31,043 nucleotides of DNA from Nitrospirota bacterium (GCA_021789735.1 JAJYJB010000023.1:1-31043), one strand, 5' to 3'; positions 15,529 through 23,067 are shown, numbered from the stretch's first letter. Numbers and translations: made by a program. Notes: generated by a model not told the origin, from the sequence alone.

Positions 15529-18157
15529 GGCTATTTGCCAGCGCAGCCAAAAGCTTGTCGTTGCTTTCAAAATCTCCCGGATGAAGGGGTTTTCCGAACC
15601 GGACCTCTATCCTGACAGGTTTAATGAACCTGCTGCCGCGGGGAAGCGCCCTGGCTGACCCTTCTATCCAGGCCGGGACTATGGGGACGCCCTCGTTTGC
15701 AGCCATCACCGCGATCCCTGGCTTCAACTCCATGAGCCTGCCGTCAAAGGACCTGCCCCCCTCGGGGAAAACGCAAAGCGAGTAACCCTGCCTAAGCGCC
15801 AGGGACGAACTCCTGAGCGCCCCGCCCAGCAGATGCTCCCTGTCTATGGGTATCACGTGTATCACCCTTAGGGTGCGGGCGATCAACCCTCTGAAATACC
15901 TCTCCCATCCTACAAAAAAAAGAGACAGGACGGTGCGCAGAGGCAGTGAGGCGGCGATGACGAACCCGTCAAGTAAACTTGAATGGTTGGGAGCGAGGAT
16001 GAACGGGGCGTCCGGCAAGTTTTGCAGCCCTTTGCCCCTGAGCCTGAAAAGGATTTTTGCCGACCCCTTTAGTAGGCAATGCAAAAGAAAGCTTGCCGCT
16101 TTTTCCGCCGGGCTGAAAGAAATTGCCTCTTCTGCTTTAAATGGAGGAAACGAAGGCCTTTCCCCCGGCTTGGAGACCGGTTTGTACTGCCCTTCGGCTT
16201 GCAAAAATCCTTCCATTTTTTTAAGGAGCTCATTCGCCGTCTGGACATCCAGCAGAAAATCATCGGGCAGCCCCCTCTTTCCCTTTTCCCGGGGCAGCGA
16301 AAACTCCCTTTCCAGGGCGGCAAGAAGCTCTATCCTCTTAAGGGAGTCCATGCCAAGGTCCAGCTCCAGATTGTCTTCAGCCCTTATAGCAGTCCCGGCC
16401 TTGCGCCCCGCTGCCATGTTCAGGGCGCGGGCTATCTTTTGCCCATGTCCGTGAAGGAACTCGGGCCCGGTCCGCATAGGCTGCGCTGCCCCCTCCCTTT
16501 TTATCAGCTCGCCCAGAAGGTATCTTTTTACCTTTCCCAGGGGAGTTTTGGGCAAGGGCCCTTTAACCAGCATAAAGCCCTTTAGCCGCATGAAGGAGGG
16601 CAGTCCCTGGCCGATGCGCATCAACTCCCAGCCGGTCTCCTCCCTAAGGTTGGCAATCCCCTTTTCCCTTGCGTAATCGAACTCCGGCACGATAACGCCC
16701 TTCAGGGCGCCTCCTTCTTCATAAACGGCGATATCTTTGATAAGGGGGCTTTCCCTGTAGCGCTTCTCCACCTCTTCCGGCACAACGTTTTTGCCGGAGG
16801 AAAGGACCAGTATCTCTTTTTTCCTGCCGGTAAGAAACAGATACCCCTCGTCGTCCAGCCAGCCGGTATCGCCTGTGTGCAGCCATCCATCCTTTACCGC
16901 TCTTGCGGTCTCCTCAGGCTTTTTCCAGTACCCCTGCATAAGCATTGGGCCCCGCAGAAGCACCTCGCCGTTTTTTATCGTGAGCTGAACACCGCCAATG
17001 GGTTTTCCCGCCGAGCCCGGCTTTCTTTTTTTAACCGGATTGAAGGTCACCACCGGAGAGGTCTCCGTAAGCCCGTAGCCCTCCACAACGGTGAAACCCA
17101 TTGCTTCCAAATCCATCATAACCTCGGGGGCCAGCCTGGCCCCTCCGGAGGCTATCAGCCTGAGGCTCCCGCCAAAGATGGCGTGCGCCTTTCTGAAGAC
17201 CATCTTGCCTAGATTTATACCGGTTTTCCGCCTGAGCGCCCCGCATGCAGGCAGAAGGAGCGCGGCAGGCCCCGGCAATCTCTTTCTTATCGAGGCATCC
17301 AGAAGCTCAAGCATCTGGGGCACCGCTACGATGATCGTTACTTCGCGCTCCTTTGCCACGCGCGCAAGGTCTTTCATGGAGGCAAGCAGGGTGACCGAGG
17401 CCCCTGACAGGAAGGAAGCGATAAAACACATTATGGGATAAGAGTGGTAGAAGGGAAGGCCCAGAAGCAGGTTTTCCCTCTCGCCCACTACCCCCGTCTC
17501 GATGACCGCCAGGGCATCGGAGATAAGATTTTGGTGGGTAAGCACAACCCCTTTTTGCAGCCCGGTGGTGCCGGAGGTGTATATGATCATCGCAGGCTCG
17601 TCCGGCTGCGCGGCGGAAGGAAGCAGGGCCGCTTCGTGAGAGGGAAAAAACAAAAATCCCGGCGCATCCATGTCTATCACCATGGGGGGCAGATGTCCCG
17701 GCCCGCCTGAAAAGAAAAAAGGGAAAGAGAACGGAAAAGAAAAAATGCGCTTTTTCGTCTCCCTGTTTACAATGAACGCCTCGGGGCTGCAATCCGAGAA
17801 GACCGCCTCCAGGTCCTCCTCTGGAGCGGCCTCGTTGATGGGCACCGCTATCGCCCCAGCAAGCATTGAAGCCGTGAAAGCCAGGCACCATCCGGGGCCC
17901 GAAGGGACAAAAAGACCTATCTTCATTCCGGGCCGGACGCCGCGGCGCCGCAGGTTTTGGGCGAAGGTCTTCGCAAGCCCCATAAACCGGCCATACGAAA
18001 GGGCAGGCGAAGTTTTTATTTCATCCGCAGAGGACGGCCGTGGAGCGGAGCTTTCATTTGCGCCTTCGTACTTCAGAAAGGTCTTGTCCTTGAACTTCTC
18101 CGAGGCGGCGAGAAAACGCTGAGCAAGGTTATCCGCCGTTTTTTTCTGTCCCGTCAT
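15494..18157 (-). CDS. AMP-dependent acyl-ACP/CoA synthetase - ACP - acyltransferase fusion
   Basis: This is an 887-residue three-domain protein. Residues ~5-555 are an adenylate-forming ligase: IIYTSGTTGLQKG (191-203), YGLTETSP (361-368), HTGDTGWLDDEGYL and Lys542 in PLGKVKR, the A10 lysine. Residues ~565-655 are an acyl-carrier-protein domain with phosphopantetheine Ser605 in LGMDSLKRIEL. Residues ~690-880 are a PlsC-type lysophospholipid acyltransferase with NHSSLLD (HX4D, His725 to Asp730), FPEGGRS (797-803) and IVPAWIEG. Inference: a fatty acid is activated, loaded onto the built-in ACP and transferred to a lysolipid or similar acceptor, comparable to the Aas system but with an ACP in cis. 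It is coupled to the upstream IMPase-like gene (ATGA overlap, 18154-18157). Confidence 0.93.
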   Translation of the reverse strand: MTGQKKTADNLAQRFLAASEKFKDKTFLKYEGANESSAPRPSSADEIKTSPALSYGRFMGLAKTFAQNLRRRGVRPGMKIGLFVPSGPGWCLAFTASMLAGAIAVPINEAAPEEDLEAVFSDCSPEAFIVNRETKKRIFSFPFSFPFFFSGGPGHLPPMVIDMDAPGFLFFPSHEAALLPSAAQPDEPAMIIYTSGTTGLQKGVVLTHQNLISDALAVIETGVVGERENLLLGLPFYHSYPIMCFIASFLSGASVTLLASMKDLARVAKEREVTIIVAVPQMLELLDASIRKRLPGPAALLLPACGALRRKTGINLGKMVFRKAHAIFGGSLRLIASGGARLAPEVMMDLEAMGFTVVEGYGLTETSPVVTFNPVKKRKPGSAGKPIGGVQLTIKNGEVLLRGPMLMQGYWKKPEETARAVKDGWLHTGDTGWLDDEGYLFLTGRKKEILVLSSGKNVVPEEVEKRYRESPLIKDIAVYEEGGALKGVIVPEFDYAREKGIANLREETGWELMRIGQGLPSFMRLKGFMLVKGPLPKTPLGKVKRYLLGELIKREGAAQPMRTGPEFLHGHGQKIARALNMAAGRKAGTAIRAEDNLELDLGMDSLKRIELLAALEREFSLPREKGKRGLPDDFLLDVQTANELLKKMEGFLQAEGQYKPVSKPGERPSFPPFKAEEAISFSPAEKAASFLLHCLLKGSAKILFRLRGKGLQNLPDAPFILAPNHSSLLDGFVIAASLPLRTVLSLFFVGWERYFRGLIARTLRVIHVIPIDREHLLGGALRSSSLALRQGYSLCVFPEGGRSFDGRLMELKPGIAVMAANEGVPIVPAWIEGSARALPRGSRFIKPVRIEVRFGKPLHPGDFESNDKLLAALANSLNALSRGAERS

Positions 18158-18978
18158 TCAGGCAGTCTACTTCTCTTCAGGATCTTACTTTTATCCAGGA
18201 TCTCTAGGGCGGCCCTGTGGACTTCCGTGTTTGCCGAAGCAAGAAGTGATCTGCCTCTCCGGTGAAGGCCTATTTTTTCGCCTTCGAGCCCGCGGCCCTC
18301 CATGTCCGTAAAGACGCCCCCGGCCTCCTTCACGAGCAGATACCCGGCAGCGTAATCGAAACTTCTGGACGCGCCGGGGCTAACAAAGAGGCTTGCCGCA
18401 CCCGAGGCAAGATAGGCAAGGTCCAAGGCTATGGAGCCAAGACACCTTGCCCTGCGCGCGGCCTCAAGCAGCCGCAGTATCTCTTTCAGATGTTTTGAGG
18501 GAGTGCTTGCCTCGAAGGCGCAAAGGCCTATCACCGTGTCCTTCTGGCAGCGGATCGGGGTCCCGTTTTGAAAGGCCCCGCGTCCCTTTTCGGCCCAGAA
18601 CTCATCTCCCGTGACCAGGTTTATCACATATCCGAGCTCCAGGCCGCCAAGCTCGCCGCTGCTGGAAACTGCGATGGAGGCGCCCCACAAGGGAATGCCC
18701 GTGACGGCGTTTTTGCTGCCGTCTATGGGGTCTATCGCCACGGTGAGGGCTTCGCCCCTGCCCTCGATATCGAGCGCACCCGCCTCCTCGCTTATTATGT
18801 GAAGGCGTTCGCCCAGGACCCTAAGGCCATCAAGGATCGTGTCCTCGGCCAGCTTGTCCACAGGGAAGGTGCGGTCCCCGCCCGCGCCCCGCTCCATGGG
18901 GAGCTGTCCTTTCGGCCGGGAGACTTTTATCTTTTCATAAACTGCCTTTCCGATCCGGCTCAGGTCTTCCGCTTTCAT
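18154..18978 (-). CDS. Inositol monophosphatase-family phosphatase
   Basis: This 274-residue Mg-dependent sugar/inositol phosphatase-like protein has the metal site Glu64/Glu65 (IISEEAG) and Asp83-Pro-Ile-Asp86-Gly (DPIDGSKN). A second motif, RSFDYAAGYLLVKEAGG, has Asp208. The usual Trp before this Asp (WDxAAG) is replaced by Phe, seen in FBPase/IMPase-like archaeal-type members. The substrate may be inositol phosphate, fructose bisphosphate or PAP; the sequence does not settle it. The start at 18978 lacks a Shine-Dalgarno but lies 10 nt after a TAAAAT box on the minus strand. It heads a two-gene unit with the ligase-acyltransferase fusion, hinting at a polar-lipid headgroup pathway. Confidence 0.88.
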   Translation of the reverse strand: MKAEDLSRIGKAVYEKIKVSRPKGQLPMERGAGGDRTFPVDKLAEDTILDGLRVLGERLHIISEEAGALDIEGRGEALTVAIDPIDGSKNAVTGIPLWGASIAVSSSGELGGLELGYVINLVTGDEFWAEKGRGAFQNGTPIRCQKDTVIGLCAFEASTPSKHLKEILRLLEAARRARCLGSIALDLAYLASGAASLFVSPGASRSFDYAAGYLLVKEAGGVFTDMEGRGLEGEKIGLHRRGRSLLASANTEVHRAALEILDKSKILKRSRLPE

Positions 18979-19055
18979 GCTTAAAAGTATTTTACGAAAA
19001 TAAGGAGAAACAGAAAAGCCGGATCAACATTTCCCGGGGGATTTAGTACAAGTTC

Positions 19056-19084
19056 TTGACACCGGTGGTCTGTTCTGATAGAAG
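19056..19084 (+). promoter_or_regulatory. Sigma70-type promoter of the small exported protein
   Basis: TTGACA at 19056-19061, a 17-nt spacer and TAGAAG at 19079-19084, preceded by TGA (extended -10). A 9-mer, TAGAAGTAA, is repeated at 19079-19087 and 19090-19098 with an 11-bp period, overlapping the -10 and start region, and could be an operator. Confidence 0.65.
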
Positions 19085-19169
19085 TAAGGTAGAAGTAACC
19101 ATTTTCCATCATCGCAAAAAAAGAACAGTTCCGTATGAAATTTTCCTTAGGGAAAAGGAGGAAGGCAAA

Positions 19170-19484
19170 ATGAAGAAAGTCATGCTTTGCCTTGCAGCGG
19201 CCTTTGTATTGTTTGGATTATGCACAATGGTTTATGCACAGGGTAGCCGCTATCAGACGGCCCAGGCCACAGAGCAGGGGAAAATCTGCAAACCGGGCGC
19301 CGTACCCATTATTTCAGGTGGCCAATCACAGCTTTTTGAGGCCGAAGACCAGTTCCAGGCCCAGTGCACCTGCAACCAGGCAGCCGAGCGCTACAAACAG
19401 TATGTTTGTTACGCTACGCCCACTGTGACGAAAACAGAGATTCCGCTTTGGTACTGCCTGTGCAGCAAGAAAAAAACATGGTAG
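19170..19484 (+). CDS. Small exported Cys-rich protein of unknown function
   Basis: This is a 104-residue protein with a clear signal peptide, MKKVMLCLAAAFVLFGLCTMVYA, cut before QGSRY. The mature part has several cysteines (GKICKPG, QCTCNQ, VCYA, YCLCSK), suiting disulfides or a metal site in the periplasm. The ATG at 19170 has AGGAGG at 19157-19162, which sets this start over longer in-frame options. The gene has its own promoter at 19056-19084 and a strong terminator at 19505, so it is a monocistron. No family was recognised. Strong signals suggest good expression. Confidence 0.75.
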   Translation: MKKVMLCLAAAFVLFGLCTMVYAQGSRYQTAQATEQGKICKPGAVPIISGGQSQLFEAEDQFQAQCTCNQAAERYKQYVCYATPTVTKTEIPLWYCLCSKKKTW

Positions 19485-19504
19485 GCTTCTGAGAAATAAA
19501 ATAA

Positions 19505-19558
19505 AAAACCAGGGCGTCGGCGATGAAAAATTGCCGATGCCCTGGTTTTCTTTTTTTT
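19505..19558 (+). terminator. Rho-independent terminator after the small exported protein
   Basis: AAACCAGGGCGTCGGC on the left pairs with GCCGATGCCCTGGTTT on the right with one G·T wobble, around a short A-rich loop, followed by TTTTCTTTTTTTT. A-rich sequence on the left could make it work on both strands. Confidence 0.9.
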
Positions 19559-19753
19559 AGTCTGATAGTTCTTGACAGGCTCAATCTCAATGCCATGGAA
19601 GAGAATCTCGCCGGCATAGGCGCCGCTGATAAAGGGGCCTGGGGGGGTTTTTAATCTCTCAGTTCATCGTTCTGCCCAATTCCCCTTTTTGCTCGTCCCC
19701 ACTAAAAACATAAAAGCATTGGCACGTTTGGCTGCAGCAGCGGTTTCTTCGCC

Positions 19754-19783
19754 TTGTCTCAATTTCCCCCATGAATGTATAAT
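19754..19783 (+). promoter_or_regulatory. Sigma70-type promoter of the AICAR-transformylase-like gene
   Basis: TTGTCT at 19754-19759 and a perfect TATAAT at 19778-19783, 18 nt apart. The AGGAGG at 19811-19816 then falls about 20 nt into the transcript. Apart from this promoter and the terminator upstream, the 19485-19824 gap holds nothing I can call a gene. Confidence 0.65.
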
Positions 19784-19824
19784 CTTCCACAAACAAATTA
19801 AATGTGTATGAGGAGGTGTCCCAA

Positions 19825-20880
19825 TTGGAAGGCAAAAGACCCGATGAAGAGATGAGGTTTTCAGGCAGGCTTTCCCTGACCTGCAAATACGGCGAGAACG
19901 GCTACCAGGTGCCCGCCGCCCTGTACGAGGGCGGCTCATCAGACCCCCTGGCGCTGGACAAGTTCCGTATCGTGGCCGGAACGGAGCCAAGCTACAATAA
20001 CCTTTGTGACCTGGACCGCCTGCTCCAGAGCGTCACCCACATCGCGGCCTCCTTCGAGGCAAACCGGGGCAAGGCCCCCCTTATCTGTCTTGGAGTGAAG
20101 CATGGCAACTCCTGCGGGGCGGCCGTCGGAGGGGACCCGGCTGAGGCCGCCCGCCGGATGATAACGGGGGACCCGCTTGCTATCTTCGGCGGCCTCGTGA
20201 TGATGAACTATCCGGTGACGGAGGAGGTTGCCGAGGCGCTCGTCAGCCACGGCATGCCGGAGGGGCAGCGAAGGCCCCTGGACGGCATCATCGCCCCGTC
20301 ATTTGATTCGGGAGCTTTGGGGTATTTCCAGCGCAAGGGCGACAAATGCCGGCTGCTTGCAAACCCGGCCCTTGCCACTTTGGGGCGCGCAAGCCTTGAC
20401 ACGGCCCTGCGCTTCCGGTATGTGCGCGGCGGATTCCTCGCCCAGCCGAACTATACTTACATCCTGGACCTCGGCGACCCGGAACTCAAAAAATACGGCC
20501 AGGCCACGCGCCAGCAGGAAGACGACATGCTCATGGCAAAGGCCATCGGGGACACGAGCAACAGCAACACCATAACCATCGTGAAAAACGGCCAGCTCAT
20601 CGCCAACGGCGTGGGCCAGCAGGCCAGGGTGCGCGGCGCAAAGCTGGCCCTTAACCTTGCCGCCTACTGCGGCCACCCCACTGAAGGCGCATCTGCCTCA
20701 AGCGACAGCTTCTTCCCGTTCACCGACGGAGTGGAGGAGCTTGAGCGGGCCGGCGTCAAAGCCATAGTTGCCACGAGCGGCTCCGTAAAGGACAAGGACG
20801 TTATCAAATTCTGCGCGGACAGGGGCATATGCCTTTACCTTATACCCGACAGGATGGGACGGGGCTTCTTCGGGCACTGA
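19825..20880 (+). CDS. Stand-alone AICAR formyltransferase-like protein (PurH C-terminal half)
   Basis: This 351-residue protein matches the AICAR transformylase domain of PurH but has no IMP cyclohydrolase domain. KYGENGYQVPA parallels PurH 'RYGENPHQ'. VKHGNSCGAA holds Lys92 and His93, the catalytic Lys-His of the family's 'KHANPCG', with Pro changed to Ser. SSDSFFPFTDGVEEL and KAIVATSGSVKDKDVI match the C-terminal folate-binding region. It would transfer a formyl group from 10-formyl-THF to AICAR in purine synthesis. TTG at 19825 is chosen because AGGAGG (19811-19816) is 8 nt before it; GTG 19804 lies upstream of that site and has none. A separate PurH or PurO elsewhere would be expected to close the ring. 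Confidence 0.88.
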   Translation: MEGKRPDEEMRFSGRLSLTCKYGENGYQVPAALYEGGSSDPLALDKFRIVAGTEPSYNNLCDLDRLLQSVTHIAASFEANRGKAPLICLGVKHGNSCGAAVGGDPAEAARRMITGDPLAIFGGLVMMNYPVTEEVAEALVSHGMPEGQRRPLDGIIAPSFDSGALGYFQRKGDKCRLLANPALATLGRASLDTALRFRYVRGGFLAQPNYTYILDLGDPELKKYGQATRQQEDDMLMAKAIGDTSNSNTITIVKNGQLIANGVGQQARVRGAKLALNLAAYCGHPTEGASASSDSFFPFTDGVEELERAGVKAIVATSGSVKDKDVIKFCADRGICLYLIPDRMGRGFFGH

Positions 20881-20888
20881 TCTCCACC

Positions 20889-20969
20889 ATGGCAGAACCA
20901 ATAAAACCTGCTGAAAAAGACGGCCGCTCAGGCGGCGCTGTCCTGACGGCCGTCAGGGTTGTTCCCTGA
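20889..20969 (+). CDS. 26-codon ORF, possible leader or frameshifted N-terminus
   Basis: ATG 20889 opens 8 nt after the preceding stop and encodes MAEPIKPAEKDGRSGGAVLT followed by AVRVVP, ending CCC TGA at 20964-20969. A +1 slip at CCC would continue as PEAAVLQTMKRFIWE into the downstream protein's frame. No good Shine-Dalgarno is seen. It may be a leader peptide, the real N-terminus reached by frameshift or lost by an indel, or chance. Confidence 0.3.
   Translation: MAEPIKPAEKDGRSGGAVLTAVRVVP
20942..20957. repeat. Perfect 16-bp palindrome
   Basis: CCTGACGGCCGTCAGG is a perfect palindrome between the AICAR-transformylase-like gene and the two-TM protein. It may be an operator; without a loop it is a poor RNA hairpin. 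Confidence 0.6.
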
Positions 20970-20988
20970 AGCGGCGGTCTTGCAAACG

Positions 20989-21729
20989 ATGAAACGTTTT
21001 ATCTGGGAGATCGCAATGGGCCTTTCGCTGATCGTTATATCGGCTGGGCTTTTTATGCTTCAGGTCCGCATCTTCCACCGCCCAAGGGACACATTTTTTT
21101 ATCTTTTGCAGGACCTGGCCTTTCTTCCCATACAGGTGCTTCTGGTCACAATAGTCCTTGAGCAGCTCCTCATCCTCAGAGGAAAACAGGACAGGCTCCG
21201 GAAGCTGAACATGGTGATAAACGTGTTTTTCACCGAACTCGGGTCAGAGCTCCTGAAGGTCTTTCTGGGATTCGGGGCCATTCCTAAGCGGCTTGGGAAA
21301 GAGCTTCTCATATCGGACGGCTGGACAGACAAAAACTTCGCTTCCGCGGCGGACATTTTCAGCTTTCACGATCTCCGGGTAGACGCGGGAGCCCGCAGGC
21401 TCGAGGGGCTTCGGCAGCTTCTCCTTTCCAAAAAGGACTTCCTGTTCACGATGCTCGAAAACCCGATCATCCTTGAGCACGAAGCCTTCACCGATCTTTT
21501 GCTTGCAGTGTCCCATGTGGCCGACGAGCTTTTCCACAGGCAGGACCTTTCCGCCCTTCCGGAAGGTGACTATGCCCATCTCGACGGAGACATTAAAAGG
21601 GCCTACCGGCTGCTCGTCATCGAATGGCTTTCCTATATGCGCCACCTAAAGGAAGATTATCCTTATCTCTTCTCCCTTGCCGTCAGGACCAACCCGTTTG
21701 ACGCCCATGCCTCCGCTATAGTCAAATGA
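20989..21729 (+). CDS. Two-TM membrane protein of unknown function
   Basis: From ATG 20989 the protein has 246 residues: helix 1 at ~6-25, helix 2 at ~37-63, then a soluble, mostly helical region of about 180 residues. That region contains GFGAIPKRLGKELLISDGWTD-like and HDLRVDAGARRLEGLRQLL segments and a charged C-terminal half (EDYPYLFSLAVRTNPFD). No catalytic motif was recognised. TTG at 20959 is an in-frame alternative start adding MFPEAAVLQT. Neither has a clear Shine-Dalgarno, and a 26-codon ORF in another frame abuts it. It probably shares the transcript of the AICAR-transformylase-like gene. I do not know the family. Confidence 0.75.
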   Translation: MKRFIWEIAMGLSLIVISAGLFMLQVRIFHRPRDTFFYLLQDLAFLPIQVLLVTIVLEQLLILRGKQDRLRKLNMVINVFFTELGSELLKVFLGFGAIPKRLGKELLISDGWTDKNFASAADIFSFHDLRVDAGARRLEGLRQLLLSKKDFLFTMLENPIILEHEAFTDLLLAVSHVADELFHRQDLSALPEGDYAHLDGDIKRAYRLLVIEWLSYMRHLKEDYPYLFSLAVRTNPFDAHASAIVK

Positions 21730-21732
21730 TCT

Positions 21733-21765
21733 ATATGCCGCGGCGTCTGGCATGCTCCGGCATAT
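21733..21765. repeat. Inverted repeat after the two-TM gene
   Basis: ATATGCCG (21733-21740) and CGGCATAT (21758-21765) form a perfect 8-bp stem around a 17-nt loop just after the stop codon. It overlaps the start of the next -35 box and lacks a T-tract, so it is a weak terminator candidate at best. Confidence 0.45.
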
Positions 21766-21793
21766 TGACTTTGTTTCGCCGTTTTGATTTACT
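21765..21793 (+). promoter_or_regulatory. crcB: Promoter of the fluoride-responsive crcB unit
   Basis: TTGACT at 21765-21770, a 17-nt spacer and TTTACT at 21788-21793. The expected start near 21800 coincides with the first bases of the riboswitch aptamer, which supports the call. Confidence 0.6.
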
Positions 21794-21800
21794 ACTAGTC

Positions 21801-21870
21801 GGGCGATGGAGTTCGCCTGCAACATGTGAAACCGCCTTTTGCAGCACCAAAAAAGGCTGATGACTCCTAC
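21801..21870 (+). promoter_or_regulatory. Fluoride riboswitch (crcB motif) aptamer
   Basis: GGCGATGGAGTTCGCC at 21802-21817 and TGATGACTCCTAC at 21858-21870 match the conserved blocks of the crcB-motif fluoride aptamer. Between them GCCTTTT (21834-21840) pairs with AAAAGGC (21851-21857). GGAGT (21808-21812) can pair with ACTCC (21863-21867). It lies directly upstream of crcB, the expected target. The family is established; binding here is inferred from the match. Confidence 0.95.
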
Positions 21871-21905
21871 CCTCGGGTGTTTTTTGCCAGGGCAGGAGTT
21901 TTTTT
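21863..21905 (+). terminator. Riboswitch-controlled intrinsic terminator
   Basis: ACTCCTACCCT (21863-21873) pairs with AGGGCAGGAGT (21889-21899) with one mismatch, followed by seven T. Its 5' arm overlaps ACTCC of the aptamer, so the ligand-bound fold and the terminator exclude each other. This predicts transcription of crcB only when fluoride is bound. Confidence 0.88.
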
Positions 21906-21974
21906 ATTTTATTGTTGCCTTATTTTGTTCATCATACACAAGTTTATATGCCGGAAAGGATTTTTTAAGCACAG

Positions 21975-22346
21975 ATGGATTTTCTTATCATGGGCGCAGG
22001 CGGGTTTTTGGGCACGATCGCCAGGTACATGGTTGGCACGTGGGTCGGGCAGAGGTGGGGGCGAAGCTTCCCCCTGGGGACGTTTTGTATTAACATTAGT
22101 GGGAGCTTCCTGATAGGGCTTTTCATGACCCTGCTTACCGAAAAGATTTTGGTGGATGCCCGCTGGAGGCTCTTTCTGGTGATAGGCATCTGTGGCGGCT
22201 ACACGACTTTTTCGACATTTGAGTATGAGACCGGGGCTCTCCTCAGGGACGGTGAATGGCTTCTGGGCGGCGCTTACGTGGCTTTGAGCGTATTTTTTGG
22301 TTTTGTGGCCCTGAAGGTGGGCGAAATAATAGCAAGGAGCATCTGA
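21975..22346 (+). CDS. crcB: Fluoride ion channel CrcB/Fluc
   Basis: This 123-residue, four-helix inner-membrane protein works as a dual-topology dimer and exports F-. Signatures are GAGGFLGTIARY with Arg17, GTFCINISGSFLIG with Asn40, and GGYTTFSTF (74-82) with the Phe-box and the central Na+-site region. A fluoride riboswitch and terminator precede it. The start at 21975 is 14 nt after an AAGGA stretch, a weak ribosome site. It is followed 4 bp later by a tandem DUF190 gene, a common crcB partner. Confidence 0.97.
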   Translation: MDFLIMGAGGFLGTIARYMVGTWVGQRWGRSFPLGTFCINISGSFLIGLFMTLLTEKILVDARWRLFLVIGICGGYTTFSTFEYETGALLRDGEWLLGGAYVALSVFFGFVALKVGEIIARSI

Positions 22347-22350
22347 AAAA

Positions 22351-23067
22351 ATGATCACCAAGGGAGCCGCCAAAAAACTTTCAATCTATGTGGGCGAGAC
22401 CGACAAGTTCGGGGACAAGCCCGCCTATGAAGTGCTGCTGGACATTTTGCACAAAAAAAAGATAGCGGGCGTAAGCGTCTTCAAGGGCGTGGCCGGCTAC
22501 GGCGCGGACGGCGTGCTGCATACCTCCAAGATCCTCTATCTTTCCATGGACATGCCCATGAAGATAGAGGCGGTGGACTCCGAAGAGATGATAAACAAAG
22601 TGCTTCCGGATGTTTACCAGGTGGTTGAAAAGGGGCTTGTGGAGATGGCCGACACCAATGTCATAAAGTGCTGCGCTGGCGTAGGCGAAAAAGAGAAAAA
22701 AGAGGTGGAAGGGATGAAGCTCGAAGGCAAGGCTAAGATGCTTCGCATCATAATAAGCGAGGACGACAAATGGGAGGGCGAGCCGCTTTACGAGGTCCTT
22801 GTGAAGAGGTTCATCATGGAAGATATCGCAGGGGCGACGGTGTATAAGGCGATAGCCGGCTATGGCCCCCACAAACGGTTTCACAGAAAAAAGACCCTGG
22901 CCGCGCACGGCGAGCTGCCCATAATGATAACCGTTATGGACAGGGAGGAAAACATAAACAGGATAATGCCCGTGCTTGACGAGATGGTCAAAGAGGGTAT
23001 CGTCGCCCTCTCCGATGTGAACGTGATAAAGTACACCCACAGGGACGCGGACACGGGGATGCTGTAA
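22351..23067 (+). CDS. Tandem DUF190 protein
   Basis: This 238-residue protein contains two DUF190 domains: ~7-110 (KKLSIYVGETDKFGDKPAYE, GVSVFKGVAGYGADGVLH, MKIEAVDSEEMINKVLP) and ~125-232 (MLRIIISEDDKWEGEPLYEV, GATVYKAIAGYGPHKRFH, IMITVMDREENINRIMP). DUF190 has a ferredoxin-like fold placed in the GlnB/PII superfamily. Its molecular role is not established, but it is often encoded beside crcB, suggesting a part in the fluoride response. It begins 4 bp after the crcB stop and shares the riboswitch-controlled transcript. Confidence 0.93.
   Translation: MITKGAAKKLSIYVGETDKFGDKPAYEVLLDILHKKKIAGVSVFKGVAGYGADGVLHTSKILYLSMDMPMKIEAVDSEEMINKVLPDVYQVVEKGLVEMADTNVIKCCAGVGEKEKKEVEGMKLEGKAKMLRIIISEDDKWEGEPLYEVLVKRFIMEDIAGATVYKAIAGYGPHKRFHRKKTLAAHGELPIMITVMDREENINRIMPVLDEMVKEGIVALSDVNVIKYTHRDADTGML

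Noticed and set aside
19572..19577. TTGACA hexamer after the terminator
   Set aside because: No -10 box at 16-18 nt and no gene in a fitting position.
19550..19665. Minus-strand open stretch reading GPFISGAYAGEILFHGIEIE with protein-like composition
   Set aside because: No start codon before an upstream TGA, and it runs through the terminator. Possibly a gene remnant but not supported.
19720..19735. Sigma54-like sequence TTGGCACGTTTGGCTGC upstream of the AICAR-transformylase-like gene
   Set aside because: The GG and GC elements are 8 or 11 nt apart; the required spacing is 10. A better sigma70 promoter lies just downstream.
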